A stretch of 64,000 nucleotides of DNA, from contig PGXU01000008.1 of NCBI GenBank assembly GCA_002839335.1, forward strand, positions 1-64,000, read 5' to 3'. The stretch comes from Spirochaetae bacterium HGW-Spirochaetae-4 (GTDB lineage: Bacteria > Spirochaetota > Spirochaetia > Sphaerochaetales > Sphaerochaetaceae). Below are positions 17,286 to 24,477 of this stretch, in pieces (positions within the stretch are counted from its first letter, which is position 1; each line of letters starts with the position of its first letter). The notes beneath the pieces are model-generated. The model saw nothing but the letters and a program-made list of their open reading frames with translations. It had not been told where the DNA came from and did not search any database. Made by a program: the position numbers and the translations under genes.

Positions 17286-17408
17286 ATGGGAAAAGTCAAA
17301 TATCACCAATATACCCAAGATCATCTATTAGCGTATCTCAAAGCATATGATGAAAGCGGTCAGTCAGTTCGTGCATTCCTCCATGGCTATTTTCATAATT
17401 TCCCGTGA
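17286..17408 (+). CDS. Small 40-residue protein, possibly a truncated transposase-type HTH
   Basis: A 40-codon frame starts with ATG 17286, five bases after AGGAGGG (17274-17280), and ends at TGA 17406. The product has KVKYHQYTQDHLLAYLKAYD followed by ESGQSVRAFL. This resembles the first helices of transposase OrfA-type DNA-binding domains (a run of helix, Gly-Gln-Ser, second helix) and stops where the recognition helix would begin. It lies just after repeat copy A. I cannot assign a family. It may be a remnant carried with the repeat or an independent small protein. Confidence 0.4.
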   Translation: MGKVKYHQYTQDHLLAYLKAYDESGQSVRAFLHGYFHNFP

Positions 17409-17547
17409 AGCCTTCCAACAATCCTAACTTGAAACAAGGATCAAGAATTTAGTGCCTTATTTCAATATAGGTATGCTACAGTCCTATATGAAAGCCAAAA
17501 CGGCAAAAAAATGAATATTTGCCGAAATGGCTGAGGAGGTGATGTGT

Positions 17548-18291
17548 ATGGACAAGCATGCGATCATTCGGAAACTACCCGATGGCACGTGTACGAGACA
17601 ACAGATCCTGCATGCCGCACGGATTGTCGAGCCCTCCTTCAAGGAAACGCAGCTCAGATATTTGATTGGAACCTTGCTCTACTCCTCCCTGATAGTCAGG
17701 GTTGGACGCAATCAATACAAGAAAATCGGGAAGGAGCCTAAGAAAAGCGTCTTTACCGGGGTATATTCCAAAGCAGCCCTGCAGGTGATCGGGTGCATGC
17801 AAGAGCAGTTCCCACTGCTTTCCTATAGGGTTTGGGAACTATCTTGGCTGAACGAGTTTTTCAACCACCAGTTGGCGCGCAATCAGATTTTTCTCGAGGT
17901 GGAGAAGGACGGTTGTGATTTTGTGTTCTCTGCACTTGTTGAGAAATTCCCAGGCAGGGTACTGCTGAGACCCAAAGCCCAAGAGATAGTGCAATATGGT
18001 ACCGATGATGGGATCATTATCGACCGCTTGGTCACAGAGGCGCCCAAGTCAAACGGCGAGCCGTATCAGGTACCTTTGGAAAAGCTGATTGTTGATCTGT
18101 TTGCGAATAAGAGCCTGATGCTTTCCAAAGGTGATTATGCCACTGCAATCGAGACGATGTTCGCAAAATACCGCATCGCCCAGGTCTCAATGCTACGTTA
18201 CGCACGAAGAAGGAATAAAGTGAAGGATGTGTTTGGATTCCTTCGAGGCAAGACGTCGATCGAACTTATGGTCAGGGGTGATATATGGTGA
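17548..18291 (+). CDS. AbiEi-like antitoxin (winged-helix N-terminus, DUF6577-like)
   Basis: This 247-residue protein resembles the antitoxin partner of AbiEii-type nucleotidyltransferase toxins. An N-terminal winged-helix segment (RQQILHAARIVEPSFKETQL, then RYLIGTLLYSSLIVRVGRNQYK) precedes a C-terminal domain with WELSWLNEFFNHQ, FLEVEKDG, PLEKLIVDLF and the basic end MLRYARRRNKV. Start ATG 17548 lies eight bases after GAGGAGG (17533-17539). Antitoxins of this group bind their own promoter and neutralise the toxin. The overlapping downstream gene is a broken toxin, so this antitoxin seems to have outlived its partner. I recall the family from its neighbours rather than a strong signature motif. 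Confidence 0.65.
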   Translation: MDKHAIIRKLPDGTCTRQQILHAARIVEPSFKETQLRYLIGTLLYSSLIVRVGRNQYKKIGKEPKKSVFTGVYSKAALQVIGCMQEQFPLLSYRVWELSWLNEFFNHQLARNQIFLEVEKDGCDFVFSALVEKFPGRVLLRPKAQEIVQYGTDDGIIIDRLVTEAPKSNGEPYQVPLEKLIVDLFANKSLMLSKGDYATAIETMFAKYRIAQVSMLRYARRRNKVKDVFGFLRGKTSIELMVRGDIW

Positions 18292-18473
18292 AGGCTGTCT
18301 GTTTCACACGTGAGCATATAGAGAAAATCAGAAGTGGTTTCACCGTGGATTACTCCATCCTTGAAAGGAGTATCTTTGCTTTGGCTTTGCTTGAGGCGCT
18401 CGCAAACACAATCAGACGTCTGGTCGATATGGGTATACTGATCCTATCAAGCTGGAACTTGCTACTATCCTAG
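18285..18473 (+). pseudogene. Truncated AbiEii-type nucleotidyltransferase toxin
   Basis: This 62-codon frame overlaps the AbiEi-like gene by 7 bp, the standard AbiE coupling. It begins with FTREHIEKIRSGFTVDYSIL, then LLEALAN, which is the usual N-terminal helix of AbiEii/AbiGii toxins before the GG(T/S)-type nucleotidyltransferase motif. That motif and the whole catalytic domain (normally 200-300 residues) are absent. The region after about 18410 shows a shifted frame that could encode a late part of the same gene, so an internal deletion is likely. Predicted non-functional. Confidence 0.6.
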
Positions 18474-18540
18474 AGTTTGAAATTATAAATTACATTATAT
18501 CGTTTGATTGTGTGGATATTGAAAGTTCTGAAAATATTAG

Positions 18541-18569
18541 TTACATTTTTTCGTGAAACAACGTATAGT
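18541..18569 (+). promoter_or_regulatory. Putative promoter of the XRE-ImmA-PIN operon
   Basis: TTACAT (18541-18546) and TATAGT (18564-18569) are spaced 17 bp apart. They lie 21 bp before the XRE start codon, which follows AAAGGAGG (18577-18584). Autoregulation by the XRE protein is likely but no clear operator was seen. Confidence 0.5.
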
Positions 18570-18590
18570 ATAGACAAAGGAGGCCCGTGG

Positions 18591-18956
18591 ATGAGAATAC
18601 TATCCGCAGTTAAGCTGTCTAAAACAGTTTCCCAACTGCGAAATAACATGAATCTGACCCAGGCAGAGCTTGGAGAACGAACTGGGCTCCATCGAATCAT
18701 GATAGGACGCATTGAACGGGAAGACTTCACCCCCTCTATAGTTCAGCTCCAAGCTTTAGCGGATGTCCTTGGATTCGAAATCACCGACATGTTCGTCGAG
18801 AAGGAACAATCACAATCCTTCATTGCCCTTCGTAGTGAAAGTATGAATGAGGTTGAGAAGGAAGGTGTCGATACCCTGCTCGGCATGATGTTTGCGTTAC
18901 GTCAGCAGATCCTACTGAGGAGAAAGTTCGAGCATGAATCGGAAAATCAAGCTTAG
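18591..18956 (+). CDS. XRE family DNA-binding protein of an XRE-ImmA-PIN module
   Basis: This 121-residue protein has a helix-turn-helix at about residues 14-68 (TVSQLRNNMNLTQAELGERT, then HRIMIGRIER) and a helical tail. HipB and ImmR-like repressors have the same form. ATG 18591 is preceded by AAAGGAGG. It overlaps the metallopeptidase gene by 23 bp. In the ImmR/ImmA pairs of mobile elements the peptidase cleaves the repressor on a damage signal. The same relation is likely here, with the third gene supplying the effector. Confidence 0.85.
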   Translation: MRILSAVKLSKTVSQLRNNMNLTQAELGERTGLHRIMIGRIEREDFTPSIVQLQALADVLGFEITDMFVEKEQSQSFIALRSESMNEVEKEGVDTLLGMMFALRQQILLRRKFEHESENQA

Positions 18957-19815
18957 CGCCCAAGATATTGAGTCAATTCGGGAATTAGCCAGAACAAAAC
19001 GGTTTGCACTGGGGTTCTCTGATGATCCGCCGATAGCGAACGATATTCAAACGATTCTCGACAAGCTTGAGATTATCCTGCTCGAAATCCCTATCGAAGT
19101 GGAACGTGGCAAGCCGGCCTTCTCTGCTGTGATTCTATGCTCGGAGGAGGGAGGGAAGAGTCTGGTGTTCATCGGGTTAAATACCGCCGACTATTTTGAT
19201 AAGCAGGTTTTTGCGATTGCCCATGAGCTGTATCATTTTTTCACGAAGACCGGCTCTCATCTGAGTCGACAGGATGGGCAGGATGATGATGTTGTCGAAG
19301 CCAAGGCAAACTGGTTTGCCGCCGAATTCTTGTTACCTGAGGATGTGCTGAAACGCCGGGTATTCGAAGAATTCAAATCCTATTCACTTGAAACGGTTCA
19401 GATAAAAGTCTTGCTGCGTTTCATTGCGAGACTCCATTGTACTTGGTGGCTTCCGTACCGTTCGTTGGTGAAACGGCTATGGGAGACTAAAACCATAACC
19501 GAAATACAATACCAAGAACTCTATGCTATTGATGAACGTGATCTTGAGGGAGAATTTGGTAGGATAGGCCGATCAACGCAGAGTGATGTGTTCCTTAAAT
19601 TGAACACTGCTACCAAGACATTCGGTTCCTCTCCAAGGGCGATAGAGACCATACTACGAAACTTCGAGGATAACCTGATTGATGAGGATACTTTTGTTAG
19701 ACTGTTAGGACGATTCAAAAAGAGTCCTGCCGATTATGGTTATGAGATTTCCATCTCACAGGATGATATGAATGAGATGCATGATTTTATTGAAGGATGG
19801 AATCATGACGGTTGA
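18934..19815 (+). CDS. ImmA/IrrE family metallo-endopeptidase
   Basis: This 293-residue zinc peptidase (COG2856) has its active site in FAIAHELYHFF (HExxH form, residues about 97-101) and the third ligand Glu in VVEAKANWFAAEFLLP, the full family signature. The N-terminal part has the usual PIANDIQTILDKLEIILLEI. The C-terminal 120 residues are a helical extension of unknown role. The gene overlaps the XRE gene upstream and, by 11 bp, the PIN-like gene downstream, so the three are one translational unit. It most likely cleaves the XRE partner to release expression or the toxin. Confidence 0.9.
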   Translation: MNRKIKLSAQDIESIRELARTKRFALGFSDDPPIANDIQTILDKLEIILLEIPIEVERGKPAFSAVILCSEEGGKSLVFIGLNTADYFDKQVFAIAHELYHFFTKTGSHLSRQDGQDDDVVEAKANWFAAEFLLPEDVLKRRVFEEFKSYSLETVQIKVLLRFIARLHCTWWLPYRSLVKRLWETKTITEIQYQELYAIDERDLEGEFGRIGRSTQSDVFLKLNTATKTFGSSPRAIETILRNFEDNLIDEDTFVRLLGRFKKSPADYGYEISISQDDMNEMHDFIEGWNHDG

Positions 19816-20515
19816 TGTTTTAACGAAGAATCCTGCTTTGGAATCATTATTCATTGATCCACAGCAAGTGATTACCTTGGATGCGAATTTTCTCATTCCC
19901 CCGGATCGTTCAATGCACTTGATTCCAGGTATCTCTTTCCCTCAATTTCAAGCTATTTGGCTCGATCCAATCTTTCAATTATTTCCTCACCTCGCAGTCC
20001 ACGAAGCGGTTCGTGATGAGTTGGTTTCCCAGGACATCAAGACATTTATCCAAATTAAGGTGAACGCGATGCCTTCTGAGATAATCATACATAAAGATTC
20101 TGAATTGACAGCTGTTGAACACATGCTTAGAGATTCGATCGAGGCTAGAATCTATCCTCACACGCGATATGATCCGCAAATTGATAATCGAGATGATCGA
20201 GGTGAGGTTAAGACGCTTGCTTTTATCGCCGTCAAAGGCCTTCTATATTTTGCAGCTCATGATTACAACGCTATCCAACTGGTCGAAAAGGCTGAATCGT
20301 GGTCCACGGGACTGGATACTGTCCAAGCGATTAAAATGTACGAGATAATTTTCTTTCTGTGTGTAAGAATCCCCTCCCTCCGAAAGCCCCTAAGAATGCT
20401 TTATAAGTATCAGTATTACTTGACGAAAAACGAAAATCAACGAATCCCGAGTGGGGAGTTTTCATCAAAGCAATGGAATCCTTGTATCAATCACACCAGT
20501 AGCTTTTATTTATAA
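19805..20515 (+). CDS. PIN-like domain protein, probable RNase effector
   Basis: This 236-residue protein has the acidic residues expected of a PIN-type nuclease in order: Asp in VITLDANFLIPP near the N-terminus, Glu in HEAVRDELV, the Asp/Glu cluster DDRGEVKTLAFIAV, and Asp in AAHDYNAIQLV. It starts at ATG 19805 inside the end of the ImmA gene. PIN domains with this N-terminal LDANFL strand are RNA-cleaving toxins or nucleases. With the XRE and ImmA genes it forms a three-part regulated effector module. The C-terminal 60 residues are unassigned. Toxicity is an inference. Confidence 0.65.
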   Translation: MTVDVLTKNPALESLFIDPQQVITLDANFLIPPDRSMHLIPGISFPQFQAIWLDPIFQLFPHLAVHEAVRDELVSQDIKTFIQIKVNAMPSEIIIHKDSELTAVEHMLRDSIEARIYPHTRYDPQIDNRDDRGEVKTLAFIAVKGLLYFAAHDYNAIQLVEKAESWSTGLDTVQAIKMYEIIFFLCVRIPSLRKPLRMLYKYQYYLTKNENQRIPSGEFSSKQWNPCINHTSSFYL

Positions 20516-20551
20516 TCCGGGCATGATCCGAAATTGAACCGACCATGTTGA

Positions 20552-20758
20552 CAATCGGTACTAGACAGAAAAGTGAGCTTGTAGCGCATTTCTGAAGGGA
20601 TCTGTGGAAATGCCGTGGATCGATTTCGTTAGCACCTGGTTTCATAACAGGTTGACGAGGGCTAATCCCTGGTTGTGTTGACGGTTCAGTTGCATGGCGG
20701 ATACCCGTGGTGGGACAATAGGACCGGTACGGGTACCGGTTCTCAGGAAGAACTTCCT
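20552..20758 (+). repeat. Dispersed repeat, copy B (right end missing)
   Basis: About 200 bp match copy A, including the 18-bp palindrome (20723-20740) and the following TCTCAGGAAGAACTTC. Similarity stops abruptly at about 20758, where a short coding remnant is fused on. This copy separates the XRE-ImmA-PIN module from the RloAB module. Confidence 0.85.
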
Positions 20759-20759
20759 T

Positions 20760-20855
20760 GATTCCGAGGTCATTGCCAAAGCGGTTGAGAGGATCGTCGT
20801 CAAGCCGTACGGGTTTGATATGGTGATGAAGTATCGGCCGGTGGTAAATAGATGA
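20760..20855 (+). pseudogene. C-terminal remnant of an unidentified gene
   Basis: A 31-codon open stretch reads through DSEVIAKAVERIVVKPYGFD and ends VVNR-stop, but has no start: it begins exactly where repeat copy B breaks off. The beta-strand-rich basic end resembles tails of recombinases or transposases, which is not enough for a call. Confidence 0.35.
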
Positions 20856-20917
20856 TTGAATTCAGGTGAAAATATTACGTGTAACTCACTTGAGATTACT
20901 ATTAAGAAAAGTTTTTC

Positions 20918-20946
20918 TTGCAATACGTATCTTGAAGTGATAAAAT
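20918..20946 (+). promoter_or_regulatory. Promoter of the RloA-like gene, possibly leaderless
   Basis: TTGCAA (20918-20923) and TAAAAT (20941-20946) are spaced 17 bp apart. The expected start point is within a few bases of the ATG at 20954, and no ribosome site precedes that ATG. A leaderless mRNA is likely. Confidence 0.5.
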
Positions 20947-20953
20947 CACGCAT

Positions 20954-22318
20954 ATGTTTATCAGATGTATGCTACGTAATATTTATTCATTCGGAGACGA
21001 GAAGGAATTCAATATGATTCCTGCTCCCCGATTTACTCGTTTGAAAGGCCACAAGTACCAGTCGCGTGGGATTGAGCTACTGAAATTGGCCTCATTCTAC
21101 GGTGCAAACGGAGCCGGCAAGTCGAACCTGATCCGTGCGCTCGAGTTTCTTCAGGACATTGTTGTCACAGGAGACCTCCCCAGTCCGATGAAGCTGAGAA
21201 GGATGAAGCATTTCCATTCCTCCGAAAGTCCGATGGTGTTGGCTGTTGAGTTCATCAATGAGGATGTTCCTTACATCTATGCTGTGGAGATCGGCGAGCA
21301 GTCGGTTCTCAAGGAAGAGTTGTATATCTCTGGCTTGGGCAAGCGTACAGATGAGCTCGTGTTCGAACGATCCACGAAGGATGGCGGTAAGACAGTCCTG
21401 CAACTTTCCGAAGGGTTCCTGAAGAGCGAGGAAGGTCGTGTGCTGAAAGGGATTCTGGAGAACAACCTGATCAAACAGAACAAGACTTGTCTGAAAATAC
21501 TCTCTGAGCTCGACAATCCACTGTTGGGGGATACCAGGAATGCGTATCGATGGTTCACGCATAAGTTGGCGATTATCACACCGGAGGTAAGGTCAGGGGG
21601 GCTTGCCCACAGGCTGGACATCGATAAAGAGTTCCACCGCTATGCCGAACAGGTGTTGTGCTCATTCAGTGTAGGGATTAAGAAACTGTTGACTGTGAAA
21701 AAACCGATCGCGGAGTTTTTCGGTGATGACAATAAGACAGACATGGAGGTGTTGCTGAATAAGGTGTCAGAATCTCCTGGTGCAGTCCTCGGGTTGTTCA
21801 ACAAGGATGGTGAGGAGATTATAGTTGTCGAGGAAAACGGAAAGGTGTTCGTGAAGCAATTGAAGACAGAGCACACCACGAAAGACGGCCGTCCCGTGAT
21901 GTTTGATCTCTCGGAAGAGTCTGACGGATCGATTCGGTTGATGGACTATCTCCCTGCGTTCAAGGACCTGTTGACAAAGGATGTGACCTATTTCATCGAT
22001 GAGATTGAGCGCAGCATCCATCCTCTTCTGATAAAGGAGATCATTGGCAAATTCTCTGCCGACGACAACACCAAGGGACAGCTCATCTGTACGACCCATG
22101 AATCAAATCTGCTTGATCAGGAGATCTTCCGGCAGGATGAGATTTGGTTCGTCGAGAAAAATCCCTCGGGAAGCTCTGATCTCTATTCTTTGTGCGATTT
22201 CAAAGAACACAACACGAAGGATATCAGGAAGGGCTATCTCACCGGTCGATACGGGTCAATACCATTCCTTGCGAACCTGAAAGACCTCAACTGGGATGCC
22301 TATGATTTTAAGAAATAG
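20954..22318 (+). CDS. RloA-like AAA ATPase (abortive infection type)
   Basis: This 454-residue ATPase is of the SMC/OLD-related AAA_15/AAA_21 type (COG1106). The N-terminal strand FIRCMLRNIYSFGDEKEF is followed by Walker A GANGAGKSN at about residues 50-58. Near the C-terminus are a degenerate signature (SDGSIRLMDYLPAF), Walker B TYFIDEIERSIHP and the His switch ICTTHESNLL. This is the usual partner of RloB. The two genes overlap by 23 bp. RloA-RloB pairs occur in restriction and anti-phage loci, where the ATPase is thought to control a nuclease-like partner. Here RloB is interrupted by a stop, so the pair may be inactive. Confidence 0.88.
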   Translation: MFIRCMLRNIYSFGDEKEFNMIPAPRFTRLKGHKYQSRGIELLKLASFYGANGAGKSNLIRALEFLQDIVVTGDLPSPMKLRRMKHFHSSESPMVLAVEFINEDVPYIYAVEIGEQSVLKEELYISGLGKRTDELVFERSTKDGGKTVLQLSEGFLKSEEGRVLKGILENNLIKQNKTCLKILSELDNPLLGDTRNAYRWFTHKLAIITPEVRSGGLAHRLDIDKEFHRYAEQVLCSFSVGIKKLLTVKKPIAEFFGDDNKTDMEVLLNKVSESPGAVLGLFNKDGEEIIVVEENGKVFVKQLKTEHTTKDGRPVMFDLSEESDGSIRLMDYLPAFKDLLTKDVTYFIDEIERSIHPLLIKEIIGKFSADDNTKGQLICTTHESNLLDQEIFRQDEIWFVEKNPSGSSDLYSLCDFKEHNTKDIRKGYLTGRYGSIPFLANLKDLNWDAYDFKK

Positions 22319-22958
22319 GCTGTATGAGCGCAAAGAACCGGATAGGGATGCAACCCTTTGCATAATTTATTGCGAAGGCAGCAAAAAAGAGCCACAATAC
22401 TTCCAATACTTCAAGGGCCTAAGCTCCAGGATCATCCTTGAAGTCGTGGAGGCAGATTCTCAAGGTGACAATTCTCCATCGGGGCTGTATTAGCGAGCCT
22501 GTTCTGATATCGATGGCTGCGGTTCGGATTCACTTGTCAAGTATGAGGTGGGGGAAGGGGATCAGGTCTGGTTTGTCATTGATACGGATGACTGGGGTTC
22601 CCACATTCCCCAATTGAGGCTCGGTTGTGCAAGAAAAACGAATTGGCATGTGGTGCAAAGCAATCCCTGTTTCGAAGTTTGGCTCTACTATCACCTGTTT
22701 GCTGAGGATGCAGCAACTGTCGTATTGGCTGACTGCACCGCATGGAAGAACCATGTGAATGCAATGATTCCGGGAGGGTTTGATAGCAGGAAGCATCCGA
22801 TTTTAATTGCAGATGCCATTGCCAATGCCCAAAGATACTTCAATCCAGCTGGAGTGGAAGTTTTATACGGTTCTACCGAAATGTTTAAACTTGGGAAAGC
22901 GCTCTACCCAATAGTCGCTTCGGCCGTTGAGAAGGCTAGATGGATGATCAACTTGTAG
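22296..22958 (+). pseudogene. RloB family gene with one in-frame stop
   Basis: The frame opens at 22296 (or ATG 22302) inside the RloA end. It reads KEPDRDATLCIIYCEGSKKE and then meets TAG at 22491-22493. The same frame continues without further damage to 22956, with the RloB hallmarks WFVIDTDDWG and NPCFEVWLYYHLF. Removing the single stop gives about 220 residues, the normal RloB size. TAG differs by one base from CAG (Gln), so a recent C-to-T change, a sequencing error or read-through are the options. No other frameshift is seen, which argues for recent loss. Confidence 0.8.
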
Positions 22959-22967
22959 ACGAAAAAT

Positions 22968-23003
22968 GACAATCGGTACCAGGAAGAAAACCCACATCGG
23001 AGT
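22968..23003 (+). repeat. Fragment of dispersed repeat (left end)
   Basis: ACAATCGGTACCAGGAAGAA followed by AACCCACATC matches the left end of the longer copies. It begins 10 bp after the RloB stop, so the RloAB module has repeat sequence on both sides. Confidence 0.7.
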
Positions 23004-23013
23004 CTTGGGGGGG

Positions 23014-23068
23014 GTCATTTTTTTTTTGACCCATAATATCGTTATTGATAATAATAACGAAATATAGG
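23014..23068. other. Two adjacent inverted repeats
   Basis: GGGTCA, a run of about ten T, then TGACCC forms one hairpin (about 23013-23034). TCGTTATT-GATAAT-AATAACGA forms a second (about 23039-23060). The second resembles an operator in form; Fur-family boxes have similar AT content. Neither can be assigned. Confidence 0.4.
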
Positions 23069-23221
23069 CCGGAGCCGTGTGGCTGCTTCATATCCGCAGG
23101 TGGGGGAGGGCACGGGAGAACGATACGCGCATGCCCGGTTTACCTACCTCCAAAGTTGTCCGGACTGGCAGGTAGTGATTGGCGAATTTTTTCCCGATTG
23201 GAGAAATAAAAGGCTGAAAAC

Positions 23222-23249
23222 TTGACTTCAGTGGAAAAATTAGTATTTT
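23222..23249 (+). promoter_or_regulatory. Putative promoter of the NEW3-ABC operon
   Basis: TTGACT (23222-23227) and TATTTT (23244-23249) are separated by 16 bp, 63 bp before the first start codon. Confidence 0.4.
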
Positions 23250-23312
23250 ATTCGATGGGAAAGTTATCCCTGAATCTATGACAGATACCAATATGCTTAT
23301 GGAGGAATGCTT

Positions 23313-24461
23313 ATGAACAGAAAAAGTTTGTTAGTAGCGTTGGCCCTTGTCCTCGTGTGCCTATCACCTGTTTGGGCATATGAAGGTCTGTCGGTGGCCA
23401 CACCGTATCCATCGGTGACAACTGGTGAGACAGAATTGGTGATCTTCGACCTTACCGTGAAGAACTACGACCTGCCGCCACAGCGAATCGACCTGTCGGT
23501 GAGTGGTATTCCCGATGGATGGGATTATGAATTCGTCGGTGGCGGAGGACTGGTCGATGCCGTGTTCGTGGAACCAGAGTCGAACACAAAGGTACAGTTG
23601 TGGGTTGCATTCAACGGGGGAACCGCCTCCGGGCGCCATGAATTCTCAGTAGAGGCCAAAGGGAGCGGGCACTCCTTCTCCCTCCCGCTCTCCTTGCGGC
23701 TTCAACAGGACTTGCCGCAACGGTTGGAACTCGATCCTGAACTCCCGTTCATCAAAGGGACCCCCGATACCGATTTCACTTTCAATGTCGCATTGCGCAA
23801 CCAGAGTGCCCGCGAGGTGTTGGTCGACCTCGATGCACAGGCGCCGGAAGGTTTTTCCGTACAATTCTCGCAACAGTATGGAGGAAAAGCTCTCTCGACC
23901 GTACCGCTTGCATCGGGGGCGGATGAATCGATCAAGGTGACCGTCAAACCAAGAAGGGATACGCCGGAAGGTACCTATCCGGTCACGGTTGTCGCAAAAA
24001 GCGAAGCAGCCCAAGCCATAGCGAACCTGACGATGGAGATCGAAGGTACCCCCACCTTGAAGGTTTCTGGTGAGGGCGGACTACTCAGCGGAACGGCTGT
24101 GGCCGGCAAGGAGAAGACCCTGGCGGTCGAGGTCTCCAATACGGGGACTGCCGATGTCACCGATATCTCGCTTTCGGCCTACAAACCATCCGGGTGGCAA
24201 GTCATCTTCACCCCCGATACCCTAGAGAATCTTCCCGCTGGCGAAACGCGGGAGATCCAGGCGGTCATCCAACCATCGTCCAATGCCATCACCGGTGACT
24301 ACAGCATAACCGTCCGTGCCAATGCGAAGGAGACCTCGGCATCGGAACAGTTCAGGATCACGGTGAAGACCTCGACCCTCTGGGGGATTGTCGCGATCCT
24401 TATCATCGCTGCCGCGGGGGTGGTCCTCGTCCTTGCCGTGAGGAAGTTCGGCAGACGGTAA
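23313..24461 (+). CDS. Exported NEW3-domain protein, membrane-anchored
   Basis: This 382-residue protein has an N-terminal signal peptide (LLVALALVLVCLSPVWA), at least two NEW3-type beta-sandwich repeats of the COG1470 kind (about residues 25-130 and 240-340; NYDLPPQRIDLSVSGIPDGW, NTGTADVTDISLSAYKPSGW), and a C-terminal helix TLWGIVAILIIAAAGVVLVL ending in a short basic tail. It is therefore displayed outside the membrane. ATG 23313 is spaced seven bases from GGAGGA (23301-23306); the ATG at 23307 is too close. It leads a three-gene operon with an ABC-2 ATPase and permease. This set recurs in bacteria and archaea with unknown cargo. Confidence 0.88.
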   Translation: MNRKSLLVALALVLVCLSPVWAYEGLSVATPYPSVTTGETELVIFDLTVKNYDLPPQRIDLSVSGIPDGWDYEFVGGGGLVDAVFVEPESNTKVQLWVAFNGGTASGRHEFSVEAKGSGHSFSLPLSLRLQQDLPQRLELDPELPFIKGTPDTDFTFNVALRNQSAREVLVDLDAQAPEGFSVQFSQQYGGKALSTVPLASGADESIKVTVKPRRDTPEGTYPVTVVAKSEAAQAIANLTMEIEGTPTLKVSGEGGLLSGTAVAGKEKTLAVEVSNTGTADVTDISLSAYKPSGWQVIFTPDTLENLPAGETREIQAVIQPSSNAITGDYSITVRANAKETSASEQFRITVKTSTLWGIVAILIIAAAGVVLVLAVRKFGRR

Positions 24462-24477
24462 CCGCAGGAGGTGTCGT

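Noticed and set aside
20642-20953. Minus-strand frames across the dispersed repeat, with FFLRTGTRTG shared between copies
   Set aside because: The shared residues simply reflect DNA repeat identity. There is no start codon context or domain, and copies differ in frame outside the palindrome.
23014-23034. The GGGTCA-T10-TGACCC hairpin as a terminator for RloAB
   Set aside because: The T tract is inside the loop rather than after the stem, so it does not have terminator form on either strand.
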